Shown: positions 1 through 8,696 of the stretch, piece by piece
How positions within the stretch are numbered: position 1 is the stretch's first letter
Layout of the letters: each line of letters starts with the position of its first letter
Assembly (NCBI GenBank): GCA_009787625.1
Contig: WQSX01000002.1
Coordinates: 124,001 to 188,000 of the forward strand
DNA from: Oscillospiraceae bacterium
GTDB lineage: Bacteria; Bacillota; Clostridia; Oscillospirales; Oscillospiraceae
Direction of reading: 5' to 3'
DNA length: 64,000 bases
Program-made: the position numbers and the translations under genes
The notes under the pieces: model-generated
Database searches by the model: none
Seen by the model: the letters and a program-made list of their open reading frames with translations, nothing else
What the model was told of the DNA's origin: nothing

Positions 1-21
1 TCTTATGAGGGTGGTATTTAG

Positions 22-603
22 GTGAAATCAGTCCCAAACATTTTATCAATATTTCGCATGGTTTTAGTGCCGGTGTTTGTTGTAGTTTTCTTCAACGACC
101 ATAGCGAATTTCGGATTTATGCTGTTTTAGTGTTTGGTGTTGCCGGAATCAGCGATATCCTTGACGGCATAATAGCCCGTAAGTTTCAAGCACAGTCAAA
201 ACTCGGAAAGATACTTGACCCACTAGCAGATAAACTTATGACATTTGCAGCGATAATATGCATTACAATCACAAGACCGATATTGTTTTGGGCGGTGTGT
301 GTATTCTTTGTAAAAGAACTGCTTATGGGAATTGGTGGGTTGGTTCTGCATAGAAAAGGACACAAAGAACTCCCATCATCAAATGTAATAGGAAAAGCAT
401 CAACAGTGACATTCTTTGCAGTATTAATACTACTTATGCTCTTCCAAAATGTGCAAAACTGGGTAGCCATGCTGATGATTTCAGTGGCAATAGGACTTGC
501 ACTGGTGGCACTGGCAAGCTATATAGTATCATATTCGAAAATCGTTAAAGAACAAAAGAGAGGCGACACCGACCTATCGGAAGCACCCAAAGGAGACAAC
601 TAG
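22..603 (+). CDS. pgsA: CDP-diacylglycerol--glycerol-3-phosphate 3-phosphatidyltransferase
   Basis: This membrane enzyme makes phosphatidylglycerol phosphate, the committed step to phosphatidylglycerol. The 193-residue protein carries the full CDP-alcohol phosphotransferase signature D-x2-D-G-x2-A-R-x8-G-x3-D-x3-D at about residues 45-71, and it has several hydrophobic segments. The length is normal for the family. The start is GTG, preceded by a GAGGGTGGT ribosome site and directly abutting a TAG at 19-21; that stop may end an upstream gene of which too little is present to identify. The next gene starts two bases after the stop, so the two are probably co-transcribed. Confidence 0.93.
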   Translation: MKSVPNILSIFRMVLVPVFVVVFFNDHSEFRIYAVLVFGVAGISDILDGIIARKFQAQSKLGKILDPLADKLMTFAAIICITITRPILFWAVCVFFVKELLMGIGGLVLHRKGHKELPSSNVIGKASTVTFFAVLILLMLFQNVQNWVAMLMISVAIGLALVALASYIVSYSKIVKEQKRGDTDLSEAPKGDN

Positions 604-605
604 TA

Positions 606-2909
606 ATGCAACCTTCAATATGTTCAAAATGCAAAAAAAGCCCGGCAGTTATTTTCATAACACGAATTGAAAACGGGAACACAACCAATGAGGGAATCTG
701 CCTCAAGTGTGCCCGTGAACTCAACATCAAACCCGTTGAGGACATCATTAGGAGAATGGGGCTGACAGATGAAGATTTAGAGAGTCTCACAGAAGAGATG
801 ATGGAAGCCGTTGGCGGCCTTGAAGCACTGGGTGAACCTGATGATGACGAAATAGAGGACACAATCGATGAGGGGAAAACAGCGACATTTCCATTTTTGA
901 GCAGGCTGTTTGGCGGCCCGGATGACTCATCAACCAGAGATAGCCGCCCCGGCAGAGAGACCAAGGACAAGGACGGCAAAAACGGATCAAAGAGAAGAAA
1001 ATACTTGGAAAACTACTGCATTTCACTCACAAGAAGAGCAGCAGACAGTAAACTTGATAAAATAGTAGGGAGAGACACAGAGACAGAACGTGTCGTTCAG
1101 ATTCTGAATCGCAGGCAGAAAAACAATCCCTGCCTCATAGGCGAACCCGGCGTTGGGAAAACAGCGATTGCCGAGGGGCTCTCTCAGAGAATCCACGATG
1201 GAGATGTCCCACTAAAACTGCGCAGCAAGGAAGTATACCTGCTGGATTTGACCGCATTGGTCGCAGGCACTCAGTTTAGAGGGCAATTTGAAAGCCGAAT
1301 GAAAGGTCTTGTCGAAGAAATCAAGACACACGGAAACATAATTCTGGTCATAGATGAAGTACACACCTTAGTAGGTGCAGGTGATGCCGAAGGTTCAATG
1401 AACGCCGCAAATATCTTAAAGCCCGCGCTGTCCAGAGGAGAAATTCAAGTCGTCGGCGCAACAACATTCACGGAATACAGAAAGCACATAGAAAAAGATG
1501 CGGCACTTGAGCGAAGATTCCAACCCGTAGTCGTCAGCGAGCCTTCAATCGGGGAGTCGGTTGAAATAATCATTGGGATCAAAGGCTATTATGAGTCGTT
1601 CCACGGAGTTCACATCTCTGATGAAATGGCAAAACAGGCAGTTATTCTTGCCGAGAGGTACATCACCGACAGATTTTTGCCCGACAAAGCAATCGACCTC
1701 ATAGACGAAGCATGTTCAGACATGAACCTAAAAAGCGAACTAATCGCAAGAAAAGACGCTATAATAAAAGAAAAAGCAGATTTACAAAAAGAGAGAGATT
1801 TAATCCTCTCCGCGCCCGAGGGTAGTGACTATGCAAGGCTCGCCGAAATTCGCAGCCTCGACTTTCGCCTTGCAGACGAACTCAGCCTGCTTGAAAATGA
1901 GGGAAGTCCCGCACTCACAATAGACAACTTAGCAAGAGTTATTGAGCTATGGACAAAAATCCCCGCATCAAACATACGTGAGGACGAGTTTAAAAGGCTC
2001 TCAGAGCTAAACCTGCGCTTAAAAGAGCACATAATCGGTCAAGATGAAGCAGTAGACAACGTCTGCTCTGCAATAAAGCGAAACAGGGTCGGAATCTCTG
2101 CAAAGCGCAAGCCCGCATCGTTCATATTCATAGGGTCAACAGGCGTGGGAAAAACCGAACTGGTCAAAAGGCTCGCACTGGATCTTTTCGACTCACCCGA
2201 ATCACTCATAAGGCTCGATATGTCAGAATTTATGGAAAAACACTCAGTATCACGCATAATAGGTTCACCTCCGGGATATGTAGGCTATGACGATGCAGGG
2301 CAGCTCACAGAGAAAATCCGCCGCAAGCCTTACAGCGTAGTCCTATTCGACGAAATAGAAAAAGCGCACCCCGATGTTATGAACATTCTTTTGCAAATTC
2401 TCGACGACGGGCACATCACAGATGCTCAAGGCCGCACCATAAACTTTGAGAACACAATAATAGTAATGACGACAAACGCAGGCAGTGACAGAAAAGACGG
2501 CACGGTCGGATTCAACAAAACATCAGACGAACAGGGCAAGGAGAAAGCAGAAAAAGCCCTAAAAGACTTCCTGCGTCCGGAATTCATAAACCGTATAGAC
2601 GAGATAGTCTATTTCAATCACCTGTCCAAAGAGGCATTTACCGAAATTGCAAGGCTAATGCTAAACGAATTGCGTGATGCAATGGCGGAAAAACACATCG
2701 AACTGCACTATGACGAAAACCTTGTCGCCTACCTCACAGACAAAGCCTTTTCACAGACCTACGGTGCAAGAAACCTTCGCAGGCTGATTCAAAAAGAGAT
2801 AGAAGATATGATAGCAACTGAAATCATATCAAATTATGCAACTCCGCTCCGATATGTTAACCTCTCATCAAATGAGGGAGCTGTGAGTGTTATTTCAAAC
2901 GCTGAGTGA
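606..2909 (+). CDS. ClpC-type AAA+ unfoldase with an N-terminal McsA-like zinc finger
   Basis: This is a double-AAA+ Clp ATPase of 767 residues. Residues 1-45 hold two CxxC pairs (C6, C9, C32, C35), like the zinc finger of McsA, followed by an acidic linker. The first Walker A (GEPGVGKT) is near residue 180, and the second (GSTGVGKT) near 510. A VGFN loop near residue 633 resembles the ClpP-docking loop of ClpC, so delivery of substrates to ClpP is likely. The usual N-terminal Clp_N repeats are absent. Known: McsA zinc fingers act with ClpC in Bacillus. Inferred: the finger takes over substrate or adaptor recognition. It follows pgsA closely and probably shares its transcript. Confidence 0.9.
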   Translation: MQPSICSKCKKSPAVIFITRIENGNTTNEGICLKCARELNIKPVEDIIRRMGLTDEDLESLTEEMMEAVGGLEALGEPDDDEIEDTIDEGKTATFPFLSRLFGGPDDSSTRDSRPGRETKDKDGKNGSKRRKYLENYCISLTRRAADSKLDKIVGRDTETERVVQILNRRQKNNPCLIGEPGVGKTAIAEGLSQRIHDGDVPLKLRSKEVYLLDLTALVAGTQFRGQFESRMKGLVEEIKTHGNIILVIDEVHTLVGAGDAEGSMNAANILKPALSRGEIQVVGATTFTEYRKHIEKDAALERRFQPVVVSEPSIGESVEIIIGIKGYYESFHGVHISDEMAKQAVILAERYITDRFLPDKAIDLIDEACSDMNLKSELIARKDAIIKEKADLQKERDLILSAPEGSDYARLAEIRSLDFRLADELSLLENEGSPALTIDNLARVIELWTKIPASNIREDEFKRLSELNLRLKEHIIGQDEAVDNVCSAIKRNRVGISAKRKPASFIFIGSTGVGKTELVKRLALDLFDSPESLIRLDMSEFMEKHSVSRIIGSPPGYVGYDDAGQLTEKIRRKPYSVVLFDEIEKAHPDVMNILLQILDDGHITDAQGRTINFENTIIVMTTNAGSDRKDGTVGFNKTSDEQGKEKAEKALKDFLRPEFINRIDEIVYFNHLSKEAFTEIARLMLNELRDAMAEKHIELHYDENLVAYLTDKAFSQTYGARNLRRLIQKEIEDMIATEIISNYATPLRYVNLSSNEGAVSVISNAE

Positions 2910-2923
2910 GCGTATTTTGAATA

Positions 2924-2945
2924 TATTTTCGGCATATTCTGAATA
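2924..2945. promoter_or_regulatory. Motif shared with the flagellin/giant-protein intergenic region
   Basis: TATTTTCGGCATATTCTGA lies between clpC and the chemoreceptor. An almost identical sequence lies at 51206-51226 between the giant surface protein and flagellin. On the minus strand both contain GCCGAAAA, close to the sigma-28 -10 box, but here that orientation would point back into clpC, so it may instead be a binding site. Role unproven. Confidence 0.35.
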
Positions 2946-2999
2946 ATGTAAACAGGTTGTGAACAATTGCAAAATCAGGACTTTTTGTGCCATTTGATG

Positions 3000-3028
3000 T
3001 TGACTCGGAACTCAAATGGTGCTACTAT
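3000..3028 (+). promoter_or_regulatory. Sigma-A promoter of the chemoreceptor gene
   Basis: TTGACT and TACTAT are separated by exactly 17 bp. The inferred transcription start near 3035 lies downstream of the ATG at 3016 and so excludes that upstream start. Confidence 0.65.
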
Positions 3029-3069
3029 TTGCATACGATTTTTTTATAGGAAAGGAATGGTCATTTGCC

Positions 3070-4884
3070 ATGAAAAACATGAAAGTATCCGCAAAGCTTA
3101 TAGTGAGTTTCTTAATCGTTATTTTTTTAGCAGTAGTAATAGGAGTGATAGGAATGGTGGGAATGAGTTCCCTCAATACGGCTCAAAGCAGCTTGTATGG
3201 TGAGAACTTGATGGCAATCGAAGCAATGGGCAATTTAAGGGAGCTGTTTGCACATGAGCGCTATACTATGCAAGCGATAATTCTGCACAAAGACGAACCG
3301 GAAACCGTCAGCCGCACTATGGCTCAGTTTACGACCTTTGATGCAATTGCAGAGGAAAATTTTGCGCAGTATGATCTGACAATTGTCGACATGTCTCTTG
3401 AAGGTGCATACATAGAGGCAAAAGAAACTTGGCTCACAGACTATACTTTTTTGAAGAACCGAGTTATTGACCTCATTAACGAGGGCAGATTTGATGAAGC
3501 ATATGAGTTATACATAGCAGAGGGAGCGCTGATTATCGACCCGATAACTTCAGGGCTTTCGGAAAGTGCGCTCATAAATCGAAGTTGGGCAACAGATGCC
3601 GATGCACAGGGGCATGAGCTTTTTAGTATGTTAACTATGCTCCAAGTGGGCATTTTGGCGGCAGCTATATTAATTGCCGTGTTCCTTGCAATATACATTT
3701 CAAGGCTTATAAGCAAGCCGTTGATCGCTCTTTCAGCATTCATGAACAAAGCAGGTACAACAGGAGATATATGTATGTCGCCGGCGGAGCTCAAAGCCAT
3801 CACAACATACTCGGAAGCAAAAGATGAAATCGGACAGACAATAGCAGACAGTGCAAAACTTGTAGACCATGTCACATACATTTCACAAGAGCTTGAAACT
3901 ATAGCCGGCGGCAACCTGACAGTCAATGTGAAAAGGCTCTCAGAAAAAGACACAATGGGAAACTCTCTGCACAGCATGGTCGACAATCTAAACAACATGT
4001 TTGCAAATATTCAAGTCTCAACAACTCAAGTCGCGGCAGGCTCAAAGCAAGTTGCAGACGGCGCCCAATCATTGGCACAAGGCTCAACCCAGCAGGCAGC
4101 TTCAATTGAAGAACTCTCGGCATCAATCAGCGAGATTGCAAGCAAAACAAAAGAAAACGCAGAGACAGCAGGTGAAGCGGCGAAACTCTCAGCGGCAATC
4201 AGGGAAAATGCCTTAAAAGGCAGTCAGCAAATGGATGATATGATTATAGCGGTCAAAGACATAAACGAAGCAAGTCACAACATAAGTCAAATCATAAAAA
4301 CAATCGACGATATCGCATTTCAGACAAACATTCTTGCCCTAAATGCGGCAGTTGAAGCGGCAAGAGCAGGCCAGCACGGAAAAGGCTTTGCAGTGGTTGC
4401 AGAGGAAGTCAGAAATCTCGCCTCAAAGAGTGCAGAAGCGGCAAAGGATACGGGAGTGATGATTCAAAACTCCATGAATAAAGCGGAGCAAGGCTCACAA
4501 ATTGCAGGCAGCACAGCAGAGAGCCTAAAAGACATAGTGGTCGGAATAACCGAGTCAAGCCAGTTAATCTCAGGTATTGCCGAAGCGTCCGACGAACAAT
4601 CTCAAAGCATTGAACAAATAAACATCGGCATTGACCAAGTTGCTCAAGTTGTGCAACAAAACAGCGCAACAGCCGAAGAATCGGCCGCTGCGTCTGAAGA
4701 AATGAGCAGTCAGTCTGCGATTTTGGAAGACCTCATAGCAAGATTCAAACTAAAAGACACAGACGAACTCGGAACACTACTCTCAGGAGCAACAAGGTCA
4801 CAAAGAATATCAGCACCCGCCGCATCGGAACATAACCATTATTCCCATCTAAACGCAGAAATAGACACCTTCGGCAAATACTAA
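3070..4884 (+). CDS. Methyl-accepting chemotaxis protein
   Basis: This is a transmembrane chemoreceptor of 604 residues. It has an N-terminal membrane helix at about residues 8-30, a helical extracytoplasmic sensor of the four-helix-bundle kind, a second membrane helix, a HAMP linker, and a long cytoplasmic coiled coil with the signalling hairpin tip (around [18 protein letters not shown]). The ligand cannot be told from sequence. The start is set by the ribosome site in GAAAGGAATGGTCATT at 3050-3065; an in-frame ATG at 3016 lies upstream of the likely transcription start. A CheW gene faces it downstream, so both probably serve the same chemotaxis array. Confidence 0.93.
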   Translation: MKNMKVSAKLIVSFLIVIFLAVVIGVIGMVGMSSLNTAQSSLYGENLMAIEAMGNLRELFAHERYTMQAIILHKDEPETVSRTMAQFTTFDAIAEENFAQYDLTIVDMSLEGAYIEAKETWLTDYTFLKNRVIDLINEGRFDEAYELYIAEGALIIDPITSGLSESALINRSWATDADAQGHELFSMLTMLQVGILAAAILIAVFLAIYISRLISKPLIALSAFMNKAGTTGDICMSPAELKAITTYSEAKDEIGQTIADSAKLVDHVTYISQELETIAGGNLTVNVKRLSEKDTMGNSLHSMVDNLNNMFANIQVSTTQVAAGSKQVADGAQSLAQGSTQQAASIEELSASISEIASKTKENAETAGEAAKLSAAIRENALKGSQQMDDMIIAVKDINEASHNISQIIKTIDDIAFQTNILALNAAVEAARAGQHGKGFAVVAEEVRNLASKSAEAAKDTGVMIQNSMNKAEQGSQIAGSTAESLKDIVVGITESSQLISGIAEASDEQSQSIEQINIGIDQVAQVVQQNSATAEESAAASEEMSSQSAILEDLIARFKLKDTDELGTLLSGATRSQRISAPAASEHNHYSHLNAEIDTFGKY

Positions 4885-4930
4885 TGAAGCGCAAATGATT
4901 TGCAGCGGACTAGCTCTTTCCGCCAAAATT

Positions 4931-4958
4931 GTAGGGGCGACCGTCCCCGGTCGCCCGC
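4931..4958. repeat. Type B dispersed palindromic repeat
   Basis: The sequence begins GTAGGGGCGACCG and ends CGGTCGCCCGC, forming a GC-rich hairpin in the gap between two convergent genes. The same sequence recurs at 18904-18931, with variants at 10886, 15980 and 18854. It may act as a terminator here. Confidence 0.8.
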
Positions 4959-4978
4959 TATTGCAAAATCATACTAAC

Positions 4979-5542
4979 TTACAGAGAGTTCAAACTCTCA
5001 GGATTTAAGATCAAAACGGGGCTATCTAAACGCTCGCGTGTAGCGACTTGGCGGATATACTGTGAAGAATGAACAGCATCACCTTCGGCAACAACACCCT
5101 CAAGGAAGTTTGTGATGTACTCAACAGAAACGATCTCGTCAACAATCACACCGCGCTTTTTCTCGCCGGTTTCGATGACCATCATCATAACGGGGTCATC
5201 TTCATTCTTTTTAGCTGAGACATAATCACCCAAACCAAACAGCGCACGTAAATCAAGCAAGTCAATCATGTCGCCCCTTGATCTTGTTATGCCGGGGCTA
5301 TGGCTGGGCGCATCAACCATTGGGGTAATTTCGCCGATTATCTCAATTGACAAAACATTTTTGCTGTTGATGCCATATTCTGTCCCATCAACACCAAAAA
5401 CAATCCAAGGGTAATCGGCCTCTGTGCGCTCATCCTCAGACTCTTCGCCCATAAGCTCACGACGCAGCTCCTCTTTTAACTCATCACGTAATTTGTCAAG
5501 ATCCTCGACCGAAAGTTCGCTGTTTTTTTTTGCATCACTCAT
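4979..5542 (-). CDS. cheW: CheW-like chemotaxis coupling protein
   Basis: The 187-residue protein ends in a CheW domain, with the core around IVFGVDGTEYGINSKNV, a middle RSRGDMIDLLDLRALFGL stretch and a C-terminal VVDEIVSVEYI region. CheW couples receptors to the kinase CheA under the membrane. The first 45 residues are an extra charged, probably helical extension not needed for the fold. The start ATGAGTGAT is chosen because GGAGG lies 8 bases before it; an upstream in-frame ATG at 5563 overlaps that ribosome site. No cheA is in the window. The promoter is at 5601-5630. Confidence 0.85.
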   Translation of the reverse strand: MSDAKKNSELSVEDLDKLRDELKEELRRELMGEESEDERTEADYPWIVFGVDGTEYGINSKNVLSIEIIGEITPMVDAPSHSPGITRSRGDMIDLLDLRALFGLGDYVSAKKNEDDPVMMMVIETGEKKRGVIVDEIVSVEYITNFLEGVVAEGDAVHSSQYIRQVATRERLDSPVLILNPESLNSL

Positions 5543-5587
5543 TGGTATTGCCTCCATATCCATAAATTAATTATTCTTAAAGTTGCC

Positions 5588-5630
5588 ATAATGGTAAACC
5601 ATTATAACATTACTACTAATAAACTTTCAA
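5588..5630 (-). promoter_or_regulatory. cheW promoter with overlapping palindrome
   Basis: On the minus strand TTGAAA (5630-5625) is followed after 18 bp by TATAAT (5606-5601) with a TG extension. The palindrome ATAATGGTAAACCATTAT (5588-5605, 8-bp arms) overlaps the -10 box and the start region, as an operator would. Confidence 0.6.
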
Positions 5631-5702
5631 CTAATTTTTCGAATAATTTACAAATTTGTGACATTTAAGTGACTTTTATATGATTTATAAGTTAAAAACA
5701 CA

Positions 5703-6971
5703 TCAAAAAGCCATCCGCTCAATAAAGCGGTCGTTAAAAAGTGCATTTGCCGACAAATCAATGTACTCACACTTATCCCTAATGTCATAAAGCCGCTCAA
5801 GCGCATCTTTTTCAAGAAGTGCTAGCACTGCGCCATCACCTGCGGCGTTGCCCACAGGGTAAGCAACAGGCAGAAGAGTCGTACCAAAGAGACCAATCTG
5901 AGCGGCATTTGCAGTATCCAAAAAGCTGCCAATCCCGCCTGCCAGAGACAAAAGGCGGACATCAGACTCCTTTATTCCCGCATAATGGAGCAAAACATCA
6001 ACACCTGCGGCAATTGCGGCCTTTGCAAGTTGCAGTTTCCGAATATCCTCTGCGGTGATATACGGTGCTGACGCAGGCGCGCTAAGAGGCGCACCGATAC
6101 TCGGACTTAAAGAGCGTTGCGCTCTGACCGAGTTCATCACGCTGACGTCGGTATAGACGTGAAACTTATCGCCGGAGAGCAGACGTCCGGATTCGTCAAC
6201 ATCGCCCTTGCGGAGCAAACACGCCAGTAAATCAATAAGCCCGGAGCCACAAAACCCCTTGGGTGCACCGCCGCCAATGACCGTAAAACCCATCACGCGC
6301 ATGTCGCCCGAAAGCTTGACGCGTGAGATAGCACCATCTTCGGCAACCATGCCCATCTCAATTTCCGCACCCTCAAAAGCAGGCCCTGCCGCAGTGGCGC
6401 AGCAATAATATGTGCCATTATGCTTAAGTACAATTTCACCATTAGTGCCTATGTCGAGAAACAGAGCGGGGTAATTGATATCTTCAAATCCTGCGGCAAG
6501 TAGTCCGGCGGTGATATCACCACCCACAAATGCGGAAACAGCAGGGGTAAAATAAATTTGCGCCTTACGTGAAACTCCTAAGTCTCGCCAAGCGGGAAAA
6601 TTGTCGCCAAATAAACTGTGCGGCGTAAACGGCGCTGTACCCATACAATCAGGCGAAAAATCTGCAAGCAAATGTTGCATGACAGTATTTCCCGCAATAG
6701 ATACCCTCTTGATCTTTTGCGAGTTTATTTTTGCATACTCACACGCCTCAGCGAGCATAGAACTTATCTGCGTACAAATCAGCTCAGTCAGAACAGTGTG
6801 TCCATTTTTCATAGAATACTCAATCCTGCTCGTGACATCAGCACCATAACGGGCTTGCTCATTTACCCTACTCAAAGTTGCAAGTTTTTTACCTGATACT
6901 ATATCAACAAGATGGAGGACAACCGTAGTAGTGCCGACATCAACAGCAACACCCGGAACAATTCTAGACAT
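5703..6971 (-). CDS. ASKHA-domain (DUF4445) protein, RACo-like without the ferredoxin domain
   Basis: The 422-residue protein starts with an actin-like ATP-binding motif (VAVDVGTTTVVLHLVD) and continues with DIGTNGEIVL and GFCGSGLIDLL, typical of the C-terminal domain of reductive activators of corrinoid proteins (RACo/RamA). Family members usually carry an N-terminal 2Fe-2S domain, which is missing here. ATP-dependent activation of a corrinoid or other redox protein is therefore only an inference, and no corrinoid gene is nearby. The start is ATG at 6971 behind AGGAGGGGG; the longer open frame to 7049 runs into a dispersed repeat and is rejected. Confidence 0.75.
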   Translation of the reverse strand: MSRIVPGVAVDVGTTTVVLHLVDIVSGKKLATLSRVNEQARYGADVTSRIEYSMKNGHTVLTELICTQISSMLAEACEYAKINSQKIKRVSIAGNTVMQHLLADFSPDCMGTAPFTPHSLFGDNFPAWRDLGVSRKAQIYFTPAVSAFVGGDITAGLLAAGFEDINYPALFLDIGTNGEIVLKHNGTYYCCATAAGPAFEGAEIEMGMVAEDGAISRVKLSGDMRVMGFTVIGGGAPKGFCGSGLIDLLACLLRKGDVDESGRLLSGDKFHVYTDVSVMNSVRAQRSLSPSIGAPLSAPASAPYITAEDIRKLQLAKAAIAAGVDVLLHYAGIKESDVRLLSLAGGIGSFLDTANAAQIGLFGTTLLPVAYPVGNAAGDGAVLALLEKDALERLYDIRDKCEYIDLSANALFNDRFIERMAF

Positions 6972-7020
6972 AAACCCCCTCCTAACTTTTTTAAAATTAT
7001 AATTATTCAGCCTCTCCCCC

Positions 7021-7047
7021 GTCATTCTGCGAAAAGTCACAGAATCC
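7021..7047. repeat. Type C dispersed repeat
   Basis: GTCATTCTGCG...CACAGAAT forms an imperfect hairpin. A related copy lies at the 3' end of miaA (12566-12590). It sits between miaB and the ASKHA gene. Confidence 0.6.
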
Positions 7048-7083
7048 ACAGAGGAAAATAAAAAACGAACCCCAAGCCGTCCC

Positions 7084-8496
7084 CTACACTACATCTCCAA
7101 ACAGCGACCAGTTGTTGCAATGCGAAATCTTTGCATCGGCAAAACTTCCCACAAGGGTCGGCTCGCCCAAAAGGTGCACGAGCCTGCCTCCATTGGTGCG
7201 CGCACGGAGCGGATATTCCGTGCCTTTTGCCTCGCCATCAACCAGAACACGGACAGTTTTACCGATATACCCCTCATGCTTACGCTCGGAAATCTCATTT
7301 TGCAAATCGACAAGCTTTTCAAACCAAACCTGCTTTTCTGTTCGAGACATATCATCGGGAAAATCTGCCGCAGGTGTGCCTGGTCGCTTTGAATAAATAA
7401 ACGTAAACATAGCATCAAAATCAGCTTTTCTGATGAGATCCAGTGTCTCCAAAAAATCCGCCTCAGTCTCGCCCGGAAAACCGACAATAACATCGCTGGT
7501 CAAGACAATATCAGGCATAAGGTCCTTGGCGCGAGAAACTTTTTCAAGATAACTCTCCTTGGTATAGCCTCGATTCATGAGCTCTAAAATGCGGTCACTC
7601 CCCGCCTGAAACGGTAGGTGAATATGTCGAGCCGCTTTCTCACACTCTGCCATAGCCAAAAATAGTTCATCCGAAGCATCCTTGGGGTGGCTTGTCATAA
7701 AACGAATCAAAAACTCGCCATCTATCTCGTTGATAGCTCGAATAAGAGTGGCAAAATCATGCGACCCTGCATCAATATCCGATTTAAACGAGTTGACATT
7801 CTGCCCAAGCAAAGTGATATCCTTTGCGCCGCTCAGAACAAGCCTGCGAGCCTCATCCACAATCACCGAGAAACTGCGGCTGCGCTCACGCCCGCGCACA
7901 TACGGGACAATGCAATACGAGCAATAATTGTCGCAACCATACATAATGGGAAGCCAAGCCTTCACCCCATTGTCACGGTGAAGCGGAAGCCCCTCATGAA
8001 TCTCACCTTCGACATCATCGTCGATAAAGACACGATTTTTTTCATTTCGCACACGCTGCAAAAACTCAGGAAAACGCCAAATTTGACTCGGCGGGAAAAC
8101 AAGGTCAACATGCTTATACGACTCACGAATGGTGTCCACAGTCTCAGGCACAGCTGCAAGACAGCCACAAAATACGACGACCTGGCGAGGGTTAGCCGTT
8201 TTGGTGTGGATAAGCGCACCAACATTTCCTAAAACACGGGTCTCAGCCTTTTTCCGCACAGCGCACGTATTTAAAATCGCAACATCGGCAAGATTTTCGT
8301 CCTTGGTGATACCATACCCCATCTCAACGAGCATACCACGGAGTTTTTCACTATCGGATTCATTTTGCTGGCAACCATACGTATCTACATACCCAAGCGG
8401 TTGCTCAGCAAGAGACAGCGAAATCTCCCGCAGTTCCTGCATTATCTCAATCTGTCGCTCCATATCGGGAACAACAGCCTCTTGCCTTTTGCTCAC
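7084..8496 (-). CDS. miaB: tRNA-2-methylthio-N6-dimethylallyladenosine synthase MiaB
   Basis: This radical-SAM methylthiotransferase adds the 2-methylthio group to i6A37 of tRNAs reading UNN codons. The N-terminal UPF0004 domain has its three cysteines (YGCQQNESDSEK, LNTCAVR, VFCGC), the radical-SAM cluster is CDNYCSYC, and a TRAM domain closes the 470-residue protein. The GTG start follows GAGGTGG. The partner enzyme MiaA, which makes its substrate, is encoded at 11673-12590 on the other strand; the genes are close but not in one operon. Confidence 0.95.
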   Translation of the reverse strand: MSKRQEAVVPDMERQIEIMQELREISLSLAEQPLGYVDTYGCQQNESDSEKLRGMLVEMGYGITKDENLADVAILNTCAVRKKAETRVLGNVGALIHTKTANPRQVVVFCGCLAAVPETVDTIRESYKHVDLVFPPSQIWRFPEFLQRVRNEKNRVFIDDDVEGEIHEGLPLHRDNGVKAWLPIMYGCDNYCSYCIVPYVRGRERSRSFSVIVDEARRLVLSGAKDITLLGQNVNSFKSDIDAGSHDFATLIRAINEIDGEFLIRFMTSHPKDASDELFLAMAECEKAARHIHLPFQAGSDRILELMNRGYTKESYLEKVSRAKDLMPDIVLTSDVIVGFPGETEADFLETLDLIRKADFDAMFTFIYSKRPGTPAADFPDDMSRTEKQVWFEKLVDLQNEISERKHEGYIGKTVRVLVDGEAKGTEYPLRARTNGGRLVHLLGEPTLVGSFADAKISHCNNWSLFGDVV

Positions 8497-8627
8497 AAAC
8501 TCTCCACCTCTTAGAAGTTCTCACATTTAAATGAAATTAATTATTATCCATTTAACCCGAAAATATACGTCCTGTCAAGCACCATAATAACAAAAAAATA
8601 TAAAAAAACGAGCAAACACTCCACCAC

Positions 8628-8656
8628 TTGCACAAGACCGCAAAATATGCTATAAT
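8628..8656 (+). promoter_or_regulatory. Sigma-A promoter with extended -10
   Basis: TTGCAC and TATAAT are 17 bp apart, with TG upstream of the -10. It drives the racemase-like gene and fixes its start downstream of 8663, so a TTG start at 8628 is impossible. Confidence 0.75.
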
Positions 8657-8696
8657 CTTACCCAACTTGCACAAGCTGAGAGGTGGTTATCGCCAA

